From the NCBI RefSeq assembly GCF_009496285.1, contig NZ_WIJK01000002.1, forward strand, positions 62,001 to 126,000: 64,000 nucleotides of DNA, given 5' to 3'. Below are positions 26,982-36,536 of this stretch, piece after piece. Source of the DNA: Streptococcus mitis (GTDB lineage Bacteria; Bacillota; Bacilli; Lactobacillales; Streptococcaceae). The position numbers and the translations under genes are program-made. The notes under the pieces were generated by a model. It was not told the DNA's origin. It saw only the letters and a list, made by a program, of their open reading frames with translations, and did no database searches. How positions within the stretch are numbered: the stretch's first letter is position 1; each line of letters starts with the position of its first letter.

Positions 26982-27095
26982 ATGCGTAAAAATAAAGATC
27001 TATTTCGGGTAATCATTGTCTTTGTGGCAGGGGTTATGTTGATTCTAGCAACCCCAGTGTTATTTAGAGTTGTTATAGAACTACTGTCAAAATAA
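26982..27095 (+). CDS. 37-residue hydrophobic peptide divergent from rgg
   Basis: MRKNKDLFRVIIVFVAGVML then ILATPVLFRVVIELLSK, TAA at 27093-27095. A strong TTGGAGG ribosome site lies eight bases before the ATG, which supports real translation. A basic N terminus and one membrane-spanning stretch (residues 10-32) are visible. It is longer than known Shp pheromone precursors (about 20-25 residues) and lacks their usual C terminus, so it may instead be a small membrane protein, a bacteriocin-like peptide or a new type of Rgg-linked peptide. Confidence 0.65.
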   Translation: MRKNKDLFRVIIVFVAGVMLILATPVLFRVVIELLSK

Positions 27096-27290
27096 AATCT
27101 GCATTGAGTATATTCATTAGGATCTCAAATCTTTACATGTTTCATCAATTTCTTTTAGTTAAAAGTCCGATTTTTCATTTACCATATTTATATTCACAGA
27201 AGTTCTAATCAAGACATTAAAGTGGATATCATGAGAAGAAAATAAGAAAGGTGATTTTATCTATAGTAGGTAGAATCTAAAAAATAAATT

Positions 27291-27527
27291 ATGACTCATT
27301 TAAAATTTTATATCAAATCCGTTCTTTGTTCATTGGTATTGTTTATCCTTTTAATTCTTTTTATTAAAAATATATATTACCCTGCTCTAAAGATAACTAT
27401 TGAAGTTATTCTGTCATTTTCGATAGGTAGTCTTTGTTATTCCATTTTTTGTAAAACAAATCGCGCTGCTTTCCTGCCAATTTCGGTTGTTTTATTTCTG
27501 CTGACTCTCTATTTGCTAGGAGTATAG
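27291..27527 (+). CDS. 78-residue small membrane protein, unknown
   Basis: Two to three hydrophobic segments: VLCSLVLFILLILFIKNIYY, then ALKITIEVILSFSIGSLCYS, then FLPISVVLFLLTLYLLGV. No recognised family. The ribosome site is poor: the best purine run, AAGAAAGGTG, is about 45 bases upstream. Very AT-rich, lying in the cluster of small hydrophobic ORFs after rgg. Similar small membrane proteins are common around streptococcal bacteriocin and immunity loci, but no such function can be claimed. Confidence 0.5.
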   Translation: MTHLKFYIKSVLCSLVLFILLILFIKNIYYPALKITIEVILSFSIGSLCYSIFCKTNRAAFLPISVVLFLLTLYLLGV

Positions 27528-27534
27528 TGTTTTA

Positions 27535-27670
27535 GCAGGAATTTTGTCAGTTTGCATTTTTTCTTGGAGAAATTCTGACGATTGAAATTTTAATGTCTTT
27601 AAGTGGAGTAAATTTGCTATCAAGATTTTTCAAAAAAAGAGAAGTCAATAGATTTGTTAGTGGATTATAA
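27535..27670 (+). pseudogene. Possible remnant of a membrane protein gene
   Basis: A frame without a start codon reads CQFAFFLGEILTIEILMSLS and continues GVNLLSRFFKKREVNRFVSGL to a TAA at about 27668. Its composition resembles the C-terminal end of a small membrane protein. It ends five bases before the next ORF. Likely a decayed gene; no family identified. Confidence 0.3.
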
Positions 27671-27672
27671 AG

Positions 27673-27906
27673 ATGAAAGGTAAAATTGGGATATTTAAAA
27701 TGAAACATTTTTTTGCAGGAATTGGTGAGATAAGATTTATTAGTTATCTATTGTCTCTATGTGTAGGACTAGCCCCTCTTTTTCATATATATGTTATAGG
27801 TTCTGAAATGAGTTTTGTGAAAATAGTATTATCTATTTTGGGAATTATATTTGTTTGTATTTTAACTATTGCTCGAATTTATAGGACTTTTTTCTATAAA
27901 GAATAG
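27673..27906 (+). CDS. 77-residue small membrane protein, unknown
   Basis: Hydrophobic segments at about residues 22-43 (ISYLLSLCVGLAPLFHIYVI) and 46-68 (SFVKIVLSILGIIFVCILTI), with a basic tail RIYRTFFYKE. Start is ATG 27673 or ATG 27700 (MKHFFAG); neither has a strong ribosome site. Third small hydrophobic ORF after the Rgg regulator; no family recognised. A weak inverted repeat follows. Confidence 0.45.
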   Translation: MKGKIGIFKMKHFFAGIGEIRFISYLLSLCVGLAPLFHIYVIGSEMSFVKIVLSILGIIFVCILTIARIYRTFFYKE

Positions 27907-27927
27907 TTTGGACTTGAAATGTATTTA

Positions 27928-27962
27928 AAACCAGAGGTTGGTAGATTATCAGCCTCTTTCTT
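27928..27962. terminator. Possible terminator after the small-ORF cluster
   Basis: AGAGGTTGGTAGA with TCAGCCTCT, an imperfect stem; stronger when read leftward because of the AAAA on its left side. Confidence 0.4.
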
Positions 27963-27989
27963 GTCTTCTCCAACCAAGCATGTTATAAT
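27961..27989 (+). promoter_or_regulatory. Strong promoter upstream of mnmA
   Basis: TTGTCT, 17-base spacer, extended -10 TGTTATAAT. The start would give a leader of about 290 bases before the mnmA ATG. Confidence 0.7.
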
Positions 27990-28002
27990 GAAAACTGCTC
28001 AA

Positions 28003-29406
<1,404 letters not shown>

Positions 29407-29546
29407 ATTGACAAATTTTCTCAATTTGCTACAATAATAAAAGCAATAGAAATGATGGTCAAAGCTCATGGATGTTGCAGGCTTTTTTGTCCTGCACTTC
29501 TTTGGAGTTTTGACTGTTTTTGTGTCGTTTAGAGGAAAGGAAAAAG

Positions 29547-30002
29547 ATGATTCAACAAGACTTTCGGACAAAAGTAGAAAATACGGTTTTTGGAGTTCGG
29601 GCGACAGCCTTGATTGTCCAAAATCACAAGCTTCTAGTTACCAAAGACAAGGGCAAGTATTACACTATTGGTGGTGCGATTCAAGTCAATGAGAGAACGG
29701 AAGATGCGGTAGTCCGTGAAGTGAAGGAAGAACTGGGTGTCAAAGCTCAAGCTGGGCAACTAGCTTTTGTAGTTGAAAATCGTTTTGAACAAGACGGTGT
29801 CTATTATCACAATATCGAGTTTCATTATCTAGTGGATTTGCTTGAAGATGCCCCGTTGACCATGCAGGAAGATGAGAAAACGCAACCCTGTGAGTGGATT
29901 GACTTGGACAAGTTTGAGGATATTCAGCTGGTTCCAGCCTTTTTAAAGACAGCCCTACCAGATTGGGACGGACAATTACGACACATCCATCTTAACGAAT
30001 AG
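29547..30002 (+). CDS. Nudix hydrolase
   Basis: 151-residue Nudix protein. The Nudix box runs GGAIQVNERTEDAVVREVKE then ELG (G-x5-E-x7-RE-x2-EE-x-G) at about residues 42-64, giving a Mg-dependent pyrophosphohydrolase of NDP-X compounds. Substrate unknown; MutT-like housecleaning is the default guess. ATG 29547 has GAGGAAAGG upstream, while the frame's earlier GTG has none. It is followed nine bases later by a second Nudix gene, so both are in one transcript with mnmG. Confidence 0.88.
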   Translation: MIQQDFRTKVENTVFGVRATALIVQNHKLLVTKDKGKYYTIGGAIQVNERTEDAVVREVKEELGVKAQAGQLAFVVENRFEQDGVYYHNIEFHYLVDLLEDAPLTMQEDEKTQPCEWIDLDKFEDIQLVPAFLKTALPDWDGQLRHIHLNE

Positions 30003-30010
30003 GAGAGAAA

Positions 30011-30442
30011 ATGATGGTTAAGCTTATTGCCCATGTACTTGTTCATAGTGGTGGTGATTATTTACTCATTCAGCGTTCGGAAATTAAAAGAGGACAACCC
30101 AACGTTTATCCGACTTACTGGGATATTCCTGGTGGCGGGGTTGAAAAGGGTGAACTTCCGCGAGATGGAGCTCTTAGAGAATGTATTGAAGAAGCGGGAA
30201 TTAGGCTAGACAGCAGTTCGCTCAAACTTCTTCACGAAGATAGTCAACTGGATACCTCAAAGGATATTGTCTTTACTCGCTTAGTTTATAAAGCAGAGTG
30301 GGTTGGGGAGAAGCCAATTATCAGATTAGATCCTGAAGAGCATACGCACTTTAAATGGGTTACCATGGATCAAGCTCTAGAGGAGGAGAAGCTAGTTCCC
30401 TATTTGCGAGAAATTTTTGAAAGGTTAAGAAATGACTTATAA
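30011..30442 (+). CDS. Second Nudix hydrolase (MutT-like)
   Basis: 143 residues with the Nudix box [20 protein letters not shown] followed by EAG at about residues 38-60. The preceding PTYWDIPGG is typical of MutT-type sanitising enzymes. AGGAGAGAAA precedes ATG 30011; ATG 30014 is an equal alternative. Its end overlaps mnmG by 11 bases, so translation is coupled to it. Two unlike Nudix genes in a row suggests different substrates; neither can be assigned. Confidence 0.88.
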   Translation: MMVKLIAHVLVHSGGDYLLIQRSEIKRGQPNVYPTYWDIPGGGVEKGELPRDGALRECIEEAGIRLDSSSLKLLHEDSQLDTSKDIVFTRLVYKAEWVGEKPIIRLDPEEHTHFKWVTMDQALEEEKLVPYLREIFERLRNDL

Positions 30443-32348
30443 TTTTATAGAAGAATACGATATTATAGTTATCGGTGCTGGGCATGCCGGGGTGGAAGCT
30501 TCCCTAGCTGCTAGCCGTATGGGTTGCAAGGTCTTGCTTGCGACTATCAACATTGAAATGTTGGCTTTCATGCCATGTAATCCCTCTATCGGTGGTTCTG
30601 CCAAGGGAATTGTCGTGCGTGAAGTCGACGCTCTCGGTGGGGAAATGGCCAAGACCATTGACAAGACTTACATCCAGATGAAGATGCTCAACACTGGGAA
30701 AGGTCCAGCTGTTCGTGCTCTTCGTGCGCAGGCTGACAAGGAACTCTACTCTAAGGAAATGCGCAAGACAGTTGAAAATCAAGAGAATCTCACTCTTCGT
30801 CAAACCATGATTGATGAGATTTTGGTGGAAGATGGCAAGGTTGTCGGTGTGCGTACTGCGACCCATCAAGAGTATGCTGCTAAGGCTGTTATTGTGACCA
30901 CAGGGACTGCCCTCCGTGGGGAAATCATCATCGGAGACCTCAAGTACTCGTCAGGACCAAATCACAGTTTAGCTTCGATTAACCTAGCTGACAATCTCAA
31001 GGAACTGGGACTCGAAATTGGTCGTTTCAAGACAGGAACGCCTCCACGTGTCAAGGCTTCTTCTATCAACTACGATGTGACAGAGATTCAGCCAGGAGAC
31101 GAAGCACCTAATCACTTCTCATATACTTCACGTGATGAGGATTATGTCAAAGATCAGGTGCCATGTTGGTTGACTTACACCAATGGTACCAGCCATGAGA
31201 TTATCCAAAACAATCTCCACCGTGCTCCTATGTTTACAGGTGTGGTTAAGGGAGTGGGGCCTCGTTACTGTCCGTCGATTGAGGACAAGATTGTGCGCTT
31301 TGCGGACAAGGAACGCCACCAACTTTTCCTAGAGCCAGAAGGACGCAATACAGAAGAAGTTTATGTCCAAGGTCTCTCAACCAGTCTTCCTGAAGATGTA
31401 CAACGTGACTTGGTACATTCCATCAAAGGTTTGGAAAATGCAGAGATGATGCGTACTGGTTATGCTATTGAGTACGACATGGTCTTGCCGCATCAGTTGC
31501 GTGCGACTCTGGAAACCAAGAAAATCTCAGGACTTTTCACAGCGGGTCAGACAAATGGAACGTCAGGTTACGAAGAGGCTGCTGGTCAAGGGATTATCGC
31601 TGGCATCAATGCCGCTCTGAAAGTTCAAGGCAAGCCTGAGTTGATTTTGAAACGAAGCGACGGTTATATCGGAGTGATGATTGACGACTTGGTAACAAAG
31701 GGGACCATTGAACCCTACCGTCTCTTGACCAGTCGTGCTGAATACCGCCTCATTCTCCGTCATGATAATGCCGATATGCGTTTGACAGAGATGGGACGCG
31801 AGATTGGCCTTGTTGACGATGAACGCTGGGTTCGTTTTGAAATCAAGAAAAACCAATTTGACAATGAGATGAAGCGTTTGGATAGCATCAAACTCAAGCC
31901 AGTCAAGGAAACCAATGCTAAGGTTGAAGCAATGGGCTTCAAACCATTGACAGATGCAGTCACTGCCAAGGAGTTCCTCCGTCGTCCAGAAGTCTCTTAC
32001 CAAGATGTGGTAGCCTTTATTGGACCTGCTGCTGAAGAGTTAGATGACAAGATTATCGAATTGATTGAAACAGAAATCAAGTACGAAGGCTACATCTCAA
32101 AAGCCATGGACCAGGTTGCCAAGATGAAACGCATGGAAGAAAAACGTATTCCAGCCAACATCGACTGGGATGACATTGATTCTATCGCGACTGAGGCTCG
32201 CCAGAAGTTCAAACTCATCAATCCAGAAACCATCGGACAAGCCAGCCGTATTTCGGGAGTAAACCCGGCAGATATTTCCATTCTCATGGTGTATCTAGAA
32301 GGTAAAAATCGAAGTATTTCAAAAAATCTAGAAAAAAAGGCTGACTAA
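30432..32348 (+). CDS. mnmG: tRNA uridine-34 carboxymethylaminomethylation enzyme MnmG (GidA)
   Basis: 638-residue FAD protein that with MnmE builds cmnm5 on wobble U34. The FAD-binding dinucleotide motif [15 protein letters not shown] is at about residues 13-27. CNPSIGG carries the catalytic Cys (about residue 49), with the second Cys in VPCWLTYTN, and [12 protein letters not shown] lies further on. The C-terminal MnmE-binding helices run to the end ([16 protein letters not shown]). ATG 30432 lies inside the end of the Nudix gene. A strong terminator follows. Confidence 0.96.
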   Translation: MTYNFIEEYDIIVIGAGHAGVEASLAASRMGCKVLLATINIEMLAFMPCNPSIGGSAKGIVVREVDALGGEMAKTIDKTYIQMKMLNTGKGPAVRALRAQADKELYSKEMRKTVENQENLTLRQTMIDEILVEDGKVVGVRTATHQEYAAKAVIVTTGTALRGEIIIGDLKYSSGPNHSLASINLADNLKELGLEIGRFKTGTPPRVKASSINYDVTEIQPGDEAPNHFSYTSRDEDYVKDQVPCWLTYTNGTSHEIIQNNLHRAPMFTGVVKGVGPRYCPSIEDKIVRFADKERHQLFLEPEGRNTEEVYVQGLSTSLPEDVQRDLVHSIKGLENAEMMRTGYAIEYDMVLPHQLRATLETKKISGLFTAGQTNGTSGYEEAAGQGIIAGINAALKVQGKPELILKRSDGYIGVMIDDLVTKGTIEPYRLLTSRAEYRLILRHDNADMRLTEMGREIGLVDDERWVRFEIKKNQFDNEMKRLDSIKLKPVKETNAKVEAMGFKPLTDAVTAKEFLRRPEVSYQDVVAFIGPAAEELDDKIIELIETEIKYEGYISKAMDQVAKMKRMEEKRIPANIDWDDIDSIATEARQKFKLINPETIGQASRISGVNPADISILMVYLEGKNRSISKNLEKKAD

Positions 32349-32352
32349 AGAC

Positions 32353-32390
32353 AAAGTGCTGAATTCTCTTTTAGGAATTCAGCTTTTTTG
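32353..32390 (+). terminator. Terminator after mnmG
   Basis: GCTGAATTC pairs with GAATTCAGC, then TTTTTT. Confidence 0.9.
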
Positions 32391-32436
32391 ATAGAATCGT
32401 CCTCTATTTTCGAATAAAGAGAAAAGGAGGAAGATT

Positions 32437-32571
32437 ATGCTGACGGTAGAAGAAAAAAATTTTTTAGATCACTATAAAAATGCTTCCTATCATCGTTTTT
32501 ATGAGATTGAGCGCTTCACTAGTCTCTGTCAAAAGTTAGACAAATGGCCACCACAGGCTGACAAGCTTTAG
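32437..32571 (+). CDS. 44-residue ORF of unknown function
   Basis: MLTVEEKNFLDHYKNASYHR then FYEIERFTSLCQKLDKWPPQADKL, TAG at 32569-32571. A very good AAAAGGAGG ribosome site lies six bases before the ATG. Amphipathic, no membrane segment. It may be a genuine small protein or the N-terminal leftover of a longer one; nothing coding continues in the other frames after the stop. It lies between the mnmG terminator and the polytopic membrane protein gene. Confidence 0.55.
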   Translation: MLTVEEKNFLDHYKNASYHRFYEIERFTSLCQKLDKWPPQADKL

Positions 32572-32615
32572 ACTTTTTGATATACTAGAACAAATTAAAA
32601 CATAGGAGAGAATGA

Positions 32616-34169
32616 ATGAACGTATATGGCAGATTAGAAGAGGAACCAACTCCATCTTGGACGGGAATTCAGGATGATTTAGTTGGGAGAGAGGAGCGCT
32701 TCGAGGATGAACCAAGTTCATTTGCTCCCTTACCATTATTTAAGATCCTAATCTGGAGCACTTTAGTTGTACTTGTATCTGTAGTTCTTCCTTTCTTGCT
32801 AGGACTAACTAGCCCAGAACAGGCACAAGATTTTTATATGGGATGGGCGATGCACCAGGGGGGAGATATCTACACAGACTATTTTGGAACGAGTGGTCTT
32901 CTCTATTACTTTTTACAGTATCTAAGCAAGGGTAGTATTTTGTTTGCAGCCTTTACTTGGCTTGCTCTAGTGGGTGCTGGGATTTTTCTTTTCCGTTCAA
33001 CTTATACCTTGACGGAGGAGAACAAGCAGTCGCAACAAGTGTTGACCATCTTTTATCTTCTTGTTGGAGGACTTAGCTTTGGCGGTGGTTATGCCACCAT
33101 TTTGGCCCTTCCATTCCTGTTTTACGCTCTTAGTTTAGTAACAAGGTATTTGGTAGAGTATAATCATGACAAAGGTTTCGTGCGTGTTGGGATTAGCTTG
33201 GCTCTAGCATTCTTTTTTGCCCCTCTAGTTACAGCTCTATATGCTCTAGTCTTATTCTTTGCATTGTTAGCCTTTAATATTGGGCGTGGTCGCTTAGTTC
33301 ATGGGCTCTATCAATTTTTTGCAGCTGGTCTTGGGTTCTCACTTTTCTTTTATCCAATTGGTTACTATACGGCTTATAATGGGAGTTTCGGGAATGCTAT
33401 TAGTCAAATTCTCTATCCAGTAGATAGTTTGAAGTTTATGTCCAATCCAGCCTTGCTAGACAACCTCCTTTTTTATGGATTGTTAACAATTGGTCTTGGA
33501 GGATTAAGATTCGTATTTACAGGGCTTTTCCAGTCTAAACCAAGCAAGCAATACGTCTTATCTATTTTTGCTTCAGTAGCTATCTTATCGTTACTAGGAT
33601 TGGAAATTTTCTCTACAGAACCGATTCACGGTAGTCGTCTAGCTACTTTTCTTCCTTTCTTGTCCATTTTTCTATTGACTCACATTCGAACTGGGGAATT
33701 AGAAGGAGCCAATCGCCGTAGAAGACATCGAGAAGTTCCTTCAATATGGGCAATATTTCTTCAGGGTAATGTCTATTTGCCAGTGTTAGCTTTGGCCTAC
33801 CTATTTTTTGCTCCTCTGGTAGCTCGTTATGTTCTTCACTCAGAACAATATCAAGAACGAACTCGTATAGAAACTACGGTTAAAGGACAAACACAGGCAA
33901 CAGATCGTATTTATCTATGGGATGATCTTACTAATGGTTATAAGACTAGTGAACGTTTAGCAGCTAGTCAGTTGCTATCACCAAAATTATATACTGGCCT
34001 TGATGCAAATCGTAGCAAACTTGTCAATGATTTACGTGATAATCAGCCTAAAGTGATTGTGGTCAATACCAAAACAGCTCTCTGGACGGAAGTAGAACAG
34101 CTTCTGGCAGAAAGTTATCAACCAGTTCAAAGTGAATTCAAAGACTTTAAACTTTACAAATTAAAATAA
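32616..34169 (+). CDS. Large polytopic membrane protein (possible GT-C type), unknown
   Basis: 517 residues: a cytoplasmic N terminus of about 45 residues, then about ten membrane segments to residue 410 and an extracytoplasmic C-terminal domain. The first loop, GWAMHQGGDIYTDYFGTSG, resembles the acidic first loop of GT-C/GT39 membrane glycosyltransferases, which use lipid-linked sugars. This is a suggestion only. TAGGAGAG precedes the ATG and a TATACT box at 32580-32585 may be its -10. It may correspond to the pneumococcal competence-induced Ccs4 protein next to nrdD (from memory), but no competence box is visible here. Confidence 0.7.
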   Translation: MNVYGRLEEEPTPSWTGIQDDLVGREERFEDEPSSFAPLPLFKILIWSTLVVLVSVVLPFLLGLTSPEQAQDFYMGWAMHQGGDIYTDYFGTSGLLYYFLQYLSKGSILFAAFTWLALVGAGIFLFRSTYTLTEENKQSQQVLTIFYLLVGGLSFGGGYATILALPFLFYALSLVTRYLVEYNHDKGFVRVGISLALAFFFAPLVTALYALVLFFALLAFNIGRGRLVHGLYQFFAAGLGFSLFFYPIGYYTAYNGSFGNAISQILYPVDSLKFMSNPALLDNLLFYGLLTIGLGGLRFVFTGLFQSKPSKQYVLSIFASVAILSLLGLEIFSTEPIHGSRLATFLPFLSIFLLTHIRTGELEGANRRRRHREVPSIWAIFLQGNVYLPVLALAYLFFAPLVARYVLHSEQYQERTRIETTVKGQTQATDRIYLWDDLTNGYKTSERLAASQLLSPKLYTGLDANRSKLVNDLRDNQPKVIVVNTKTALWTEVEQLLAESYQPVQSEFKDFKLYKLK

Positions 34170-34170
34170 A

Positions 34171-34242
34171 ATAATCAATATCTAGTGTAAATTTTATGAA
34201 AATATGAATTTTAATACTAGATATTGATTTTTATTTTTATAG
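34171..34242 (+). terminator. Terminator before nrdD
   Basis: CAATATCTAGT pairs perfectly with ACTAGATATTG, with a second internal AAATT/AATTT pairing, followed by a T-rich run. The nrdD -35 box overlaps its 3' arm. Confidence 0.7.
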
Positions 34243-34251
34243 TGATATAAT
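34224..34251 (+). promoter_or_regulatory. nrdD operon promoter
   Basis: TTGATT, 16-base spacer, TATAAT. No NrdR box (ACACWATATATWGTGT-like) was found. Confidence 0.65.
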
Positions 34252-34287
34252 ACTTTAAGAAAGAATATTTAAGAAAAGAGCCTGGAT

Positions 34288-36495
34288 ATGATTGTATTAG
34301 AAGAGAAAACAAATCCTGATCCAACCTTATTCGTCGAAAAGCGTGACGGCAGACGCGTCATTTTTGATGTAGATAAGATTGACAAAGCCTTGCATAAGGC
34401 TGCGGAAAAAGTCATGGATGTAACCCCCTTGGTAGAAAAGCGTCTTAATACTCTAGTTGAACGTATTGTAGAAGAGATTCATAGTCGCTTTCCTCAAGGT
34501 GTAAAAATCTATGAAATCCAAAATATCGTAGAACATGAGTTATTGGAAGCTAAAGAATATGCCTTGGCAGAGGAATATATCACTTATAGAACTCAAAGGG
34601 ATTTTGAGCGCTCAAAAGCAACAGATATCAACTTCAGTATCCATAAACTTCTCAACAAAGACCAGGCAGTTGTCAATGAGAATGCTAATAAAGATAGTGA
34701 TGTTTTTAATACCCAGCGTGATTTGACGGCGGGGATTGTTGGGAAATCAATCGGTCTTCAAATGCTTCCTAAGCATGTGGCTAATGCCCACCAAAAAGGG
34801 GATATCCACTATCACGATTTGGACTATAGCCCTTACACTCCGATGACCAACTGCTGTCTGATTGATTTTAAGGGTATGTTGGAAAATGGTTTTAAGATTG
34901 GGAATGCTGAGGTAGAGAGTCCTAAGTCTATTCAGACTGCGACTGCTCAGATATCGCAAATCATCGCCAACGTTGCATCAAGTCAGTATGGAGGCTGTTC
35001 AGCAGACCGTATCGATGAAGTCTTGGCTCCTTATGCAGAAAAAAATTACCAAAAACACCTCAAAGATGCAGAGGAATGGGTACTGTCTGACAAGTGCGAA
35101 GAATATGCCTGGAAGAAAACCCAAAAAGACATCTATGATGCTATGCAATCATTGGAGTATGAAATCAATACCCTCTTCACTTCAAATGGGCAAACACCCT
35201 TTACTTCCCTTGGTTTCGGATTAGGAACCAATCGTTTTGAACGCGAAATTCAAAAGGCAATTTTAAACATTCGTATCAAGGGGCTTGGTTCAGAACACCG
35301 TACAGCTATCTTCCCTAAACTCATCTTCACTCTTAAAAGAGGACTTAACTTGGAGGAAGGCTCACCTAACTACGATATCAAGCAGTTGGCCCTTGAGTGT
35401 GCAACTAAGCGCATGTATCCAGATGTCTTGTCTTACGATAAGATTATCGAATTGACAGGTTCTTTCAAGGTTCCGATGGGATGTCGTTCATTCCTTCAAG
35501 GATGGAAGGATGAAAATGGAGTAGAAGTTAATTCAGGTCGTATGAACCTAGGTGTGGTAACAGTCAATCTTCCTCGTATCGCCCTCGAGTCTGAAGGAGA
35601 CCTGAACAAGTTCTGGGAAATCTTCAATGAGCGTATGAATATCGCTGAAGATGCTCTAGTTTATCGTGTGGAAAGAACCAAGGAAGCCACTCCAGCTAAT
35701 GCACCAATTCTTTATCAATACGGAGCTTTTGGCCGTCGTCTTGGGAAAGAAGAAAGTGTTGATCAACTCTTTAAGAATCGCCGTGCTACTGTTTCGCTTG
35801 GCTACATTGGACTTTATGAGGTGGCAACAGTATTCTTTGGCAACAATTGGGAAAACAATCCAGAAGCTAAAGAATTCACTCTTGATATCATTCGAGACAT
35901 GAAACATCGAGTAGAAGAGTGGTCAGACCAATATGGCTATCACTTCTCTATTTATTCGACACCATCTGAAAGTTTAACAGACCGCTTCTGTCGCCTGGAT
36001 ACAGAGAAATTCGGTTCTATTCCAGATATAACGGATAAAGAGTACTACACAAATTCCTTCCATTATGATGTCCGTAAAAATCCAACTCCTTTTGAAAAAT
36101 TGGATTTCGAGAAGGTTTATCCAGAAGCGGGAGCATCAGGTGGATTTATCCACTACTGTGAGTATCCTGTTCTTCAACAAAATCCAAAGGCCTTGGAAGC
36201 TGTTTGGGATTATGCTTATGACCGTGTAGGTTATCTAGGAACAAATACTCCGATTGATCGTTGCTACAAGTGTGATTTCGAAGGAGACTTTGATCCAACT
36301 GAGAGAGGATTTGCGTGTCCTAACTGTGGCAATAGTGATCCTAAAACAGTAGACGTGGTTAAACGAACCTGTGGCTATCTTGGGAACCCACAAGCGCGTC
36401 CGATGGTGAATGGACGCCACAAGGAAATTGCTGCGCGTGTGAAACACATGAACGGTTCAACTATTAAAACAGCAGGACATGAAGTAAGAAATTAG
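34288..36495 (+). CDS. nrdD: Anaerobic ribonucleoside-triphosphate reductase NrdD
   Basis: 735-residue class III reductase that makes dNTPs without oxygen. An N-terminal ATP-cone (VEKRDGRRVIFDVDKIDKAL) spans about residues 15-105, followed by the ten-stranded catalytic barrel. CYKC and CPNC near the C terminus form the zinc site. The glycyl-radical motif RTCGYLGNPQARP is about 30 residues from the end. It is activated by NrdG, encoded downstream in the same operon. The stop codon lies inside the first of two 42-bp direct repeats that flank an inserted gene. Confidence 0.96.
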   Translation: MIVLEEKTNPDPTLFVEKRDGRRVIFDVDKIDKALHKAAEKVMDVTPLVEKRLNTLVERIVEEIHSRFPQGVKIYEIQNIVEHELLEAKEYALAEEYITYRTQRDFERSKATDINFSIHKLLNKDQAVVNENANKDSDVFNTQRDLTAGIVGKSIGLQMLPKHVANAHQKGDIHYHDLDYSPYTPMTNCCLIDFKGMLENGFKIGNAEVESPKSIQTATAQISQIIANVASSQYGGCSADRIDEVLAPYAEKNYQKHLKDAEEWVLSDKCEEYAWKKTQKDIYDAMQSLEYEINTLFTSNGQTPFTSLGFGLGTNRFEREIQKAILNIRIKGLGSEHRTAIFPKLIFTLKRGLNLEEGSPNYDIKQLALECATKRMYPDVLSYDKIIELTGSFKVPMGCRSFLQGWKDENGVEVNSGRMNLGVVTVNLPRIALESEGDLNKFWEIFNERMNIAEDALVYRVERTKEATPANAPILYQYGAFGRRLGKEESVDQLFKNRRATVSLGYIGLYEVATVFFGNNWENNPEAKEFTLDIIRDMKHRVEEWSDQYGYHFSIYSTPSESLTDRFCRLDTEKFGSIPDITDKEYYTNSFHYDVRKNPTPFEKLDFEKVYPEAGASGGFIHYCEYPVLQQNPKALEAVWDYAYDRVGYLGTNTPIDRCYKCDFEGDFDPTERGFACPNCGNSDPKTVDVVKRTCGYLGNPQARPMVNGRHKEIAARVKHMNGSTIKTAGHEVRN

Positions 36496-36532
36496 AAAGA
36501 GATAGAATGGGAAAATATCAATTAGATGATAA
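36491..36532 (+). repeat. 42-bp direct repeat, copy 1 (left edge of inserted cassette)
   Basis: Identical to 37280-37321 except for one base. It includes the end of the nrdD stop codon and the first eight codons of the small ORF that normally follows nrdD. Confidence 0.95.
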
Positions 36533-36536
36533 ATAG
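36507..36536 (+). pseudogene. Truncated 9-codon copy of the small ORF (MGKYQLDDK)
   Basis: ATG 36507 reads MGKYQLDDK then TAG, a 5' fragment of the intact 46-residue ORF at 37296-37436, left in front of the cassette gene. It overlaps the cassette gene's start at 36526 and could act as a leader peptide. Confidence 0.75.

Noticed and set aside
26982-27095. Assigning the 37-residue peptide as a classical Shp pheromone
   Set aside because: Too long and lacking the usual acidic residue followed by a hydrophobic C-terminal pheromone; kept only as an Rgg-linked hydrophobic peptide.
32572-32615. Competence (ComX) box upstream of the large membrane protein gene
   Set aside because: No TACGAATA-type element is present; only an ordinary TATACT -10 box is seen.
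34171-34242. Palindrome before nrdD as an NrdR binding box
   Set aside because: The sequence does not match ACACWATATATWGTGT and is followed by a T-rich tail, fitting a terminator of the upstream gene.
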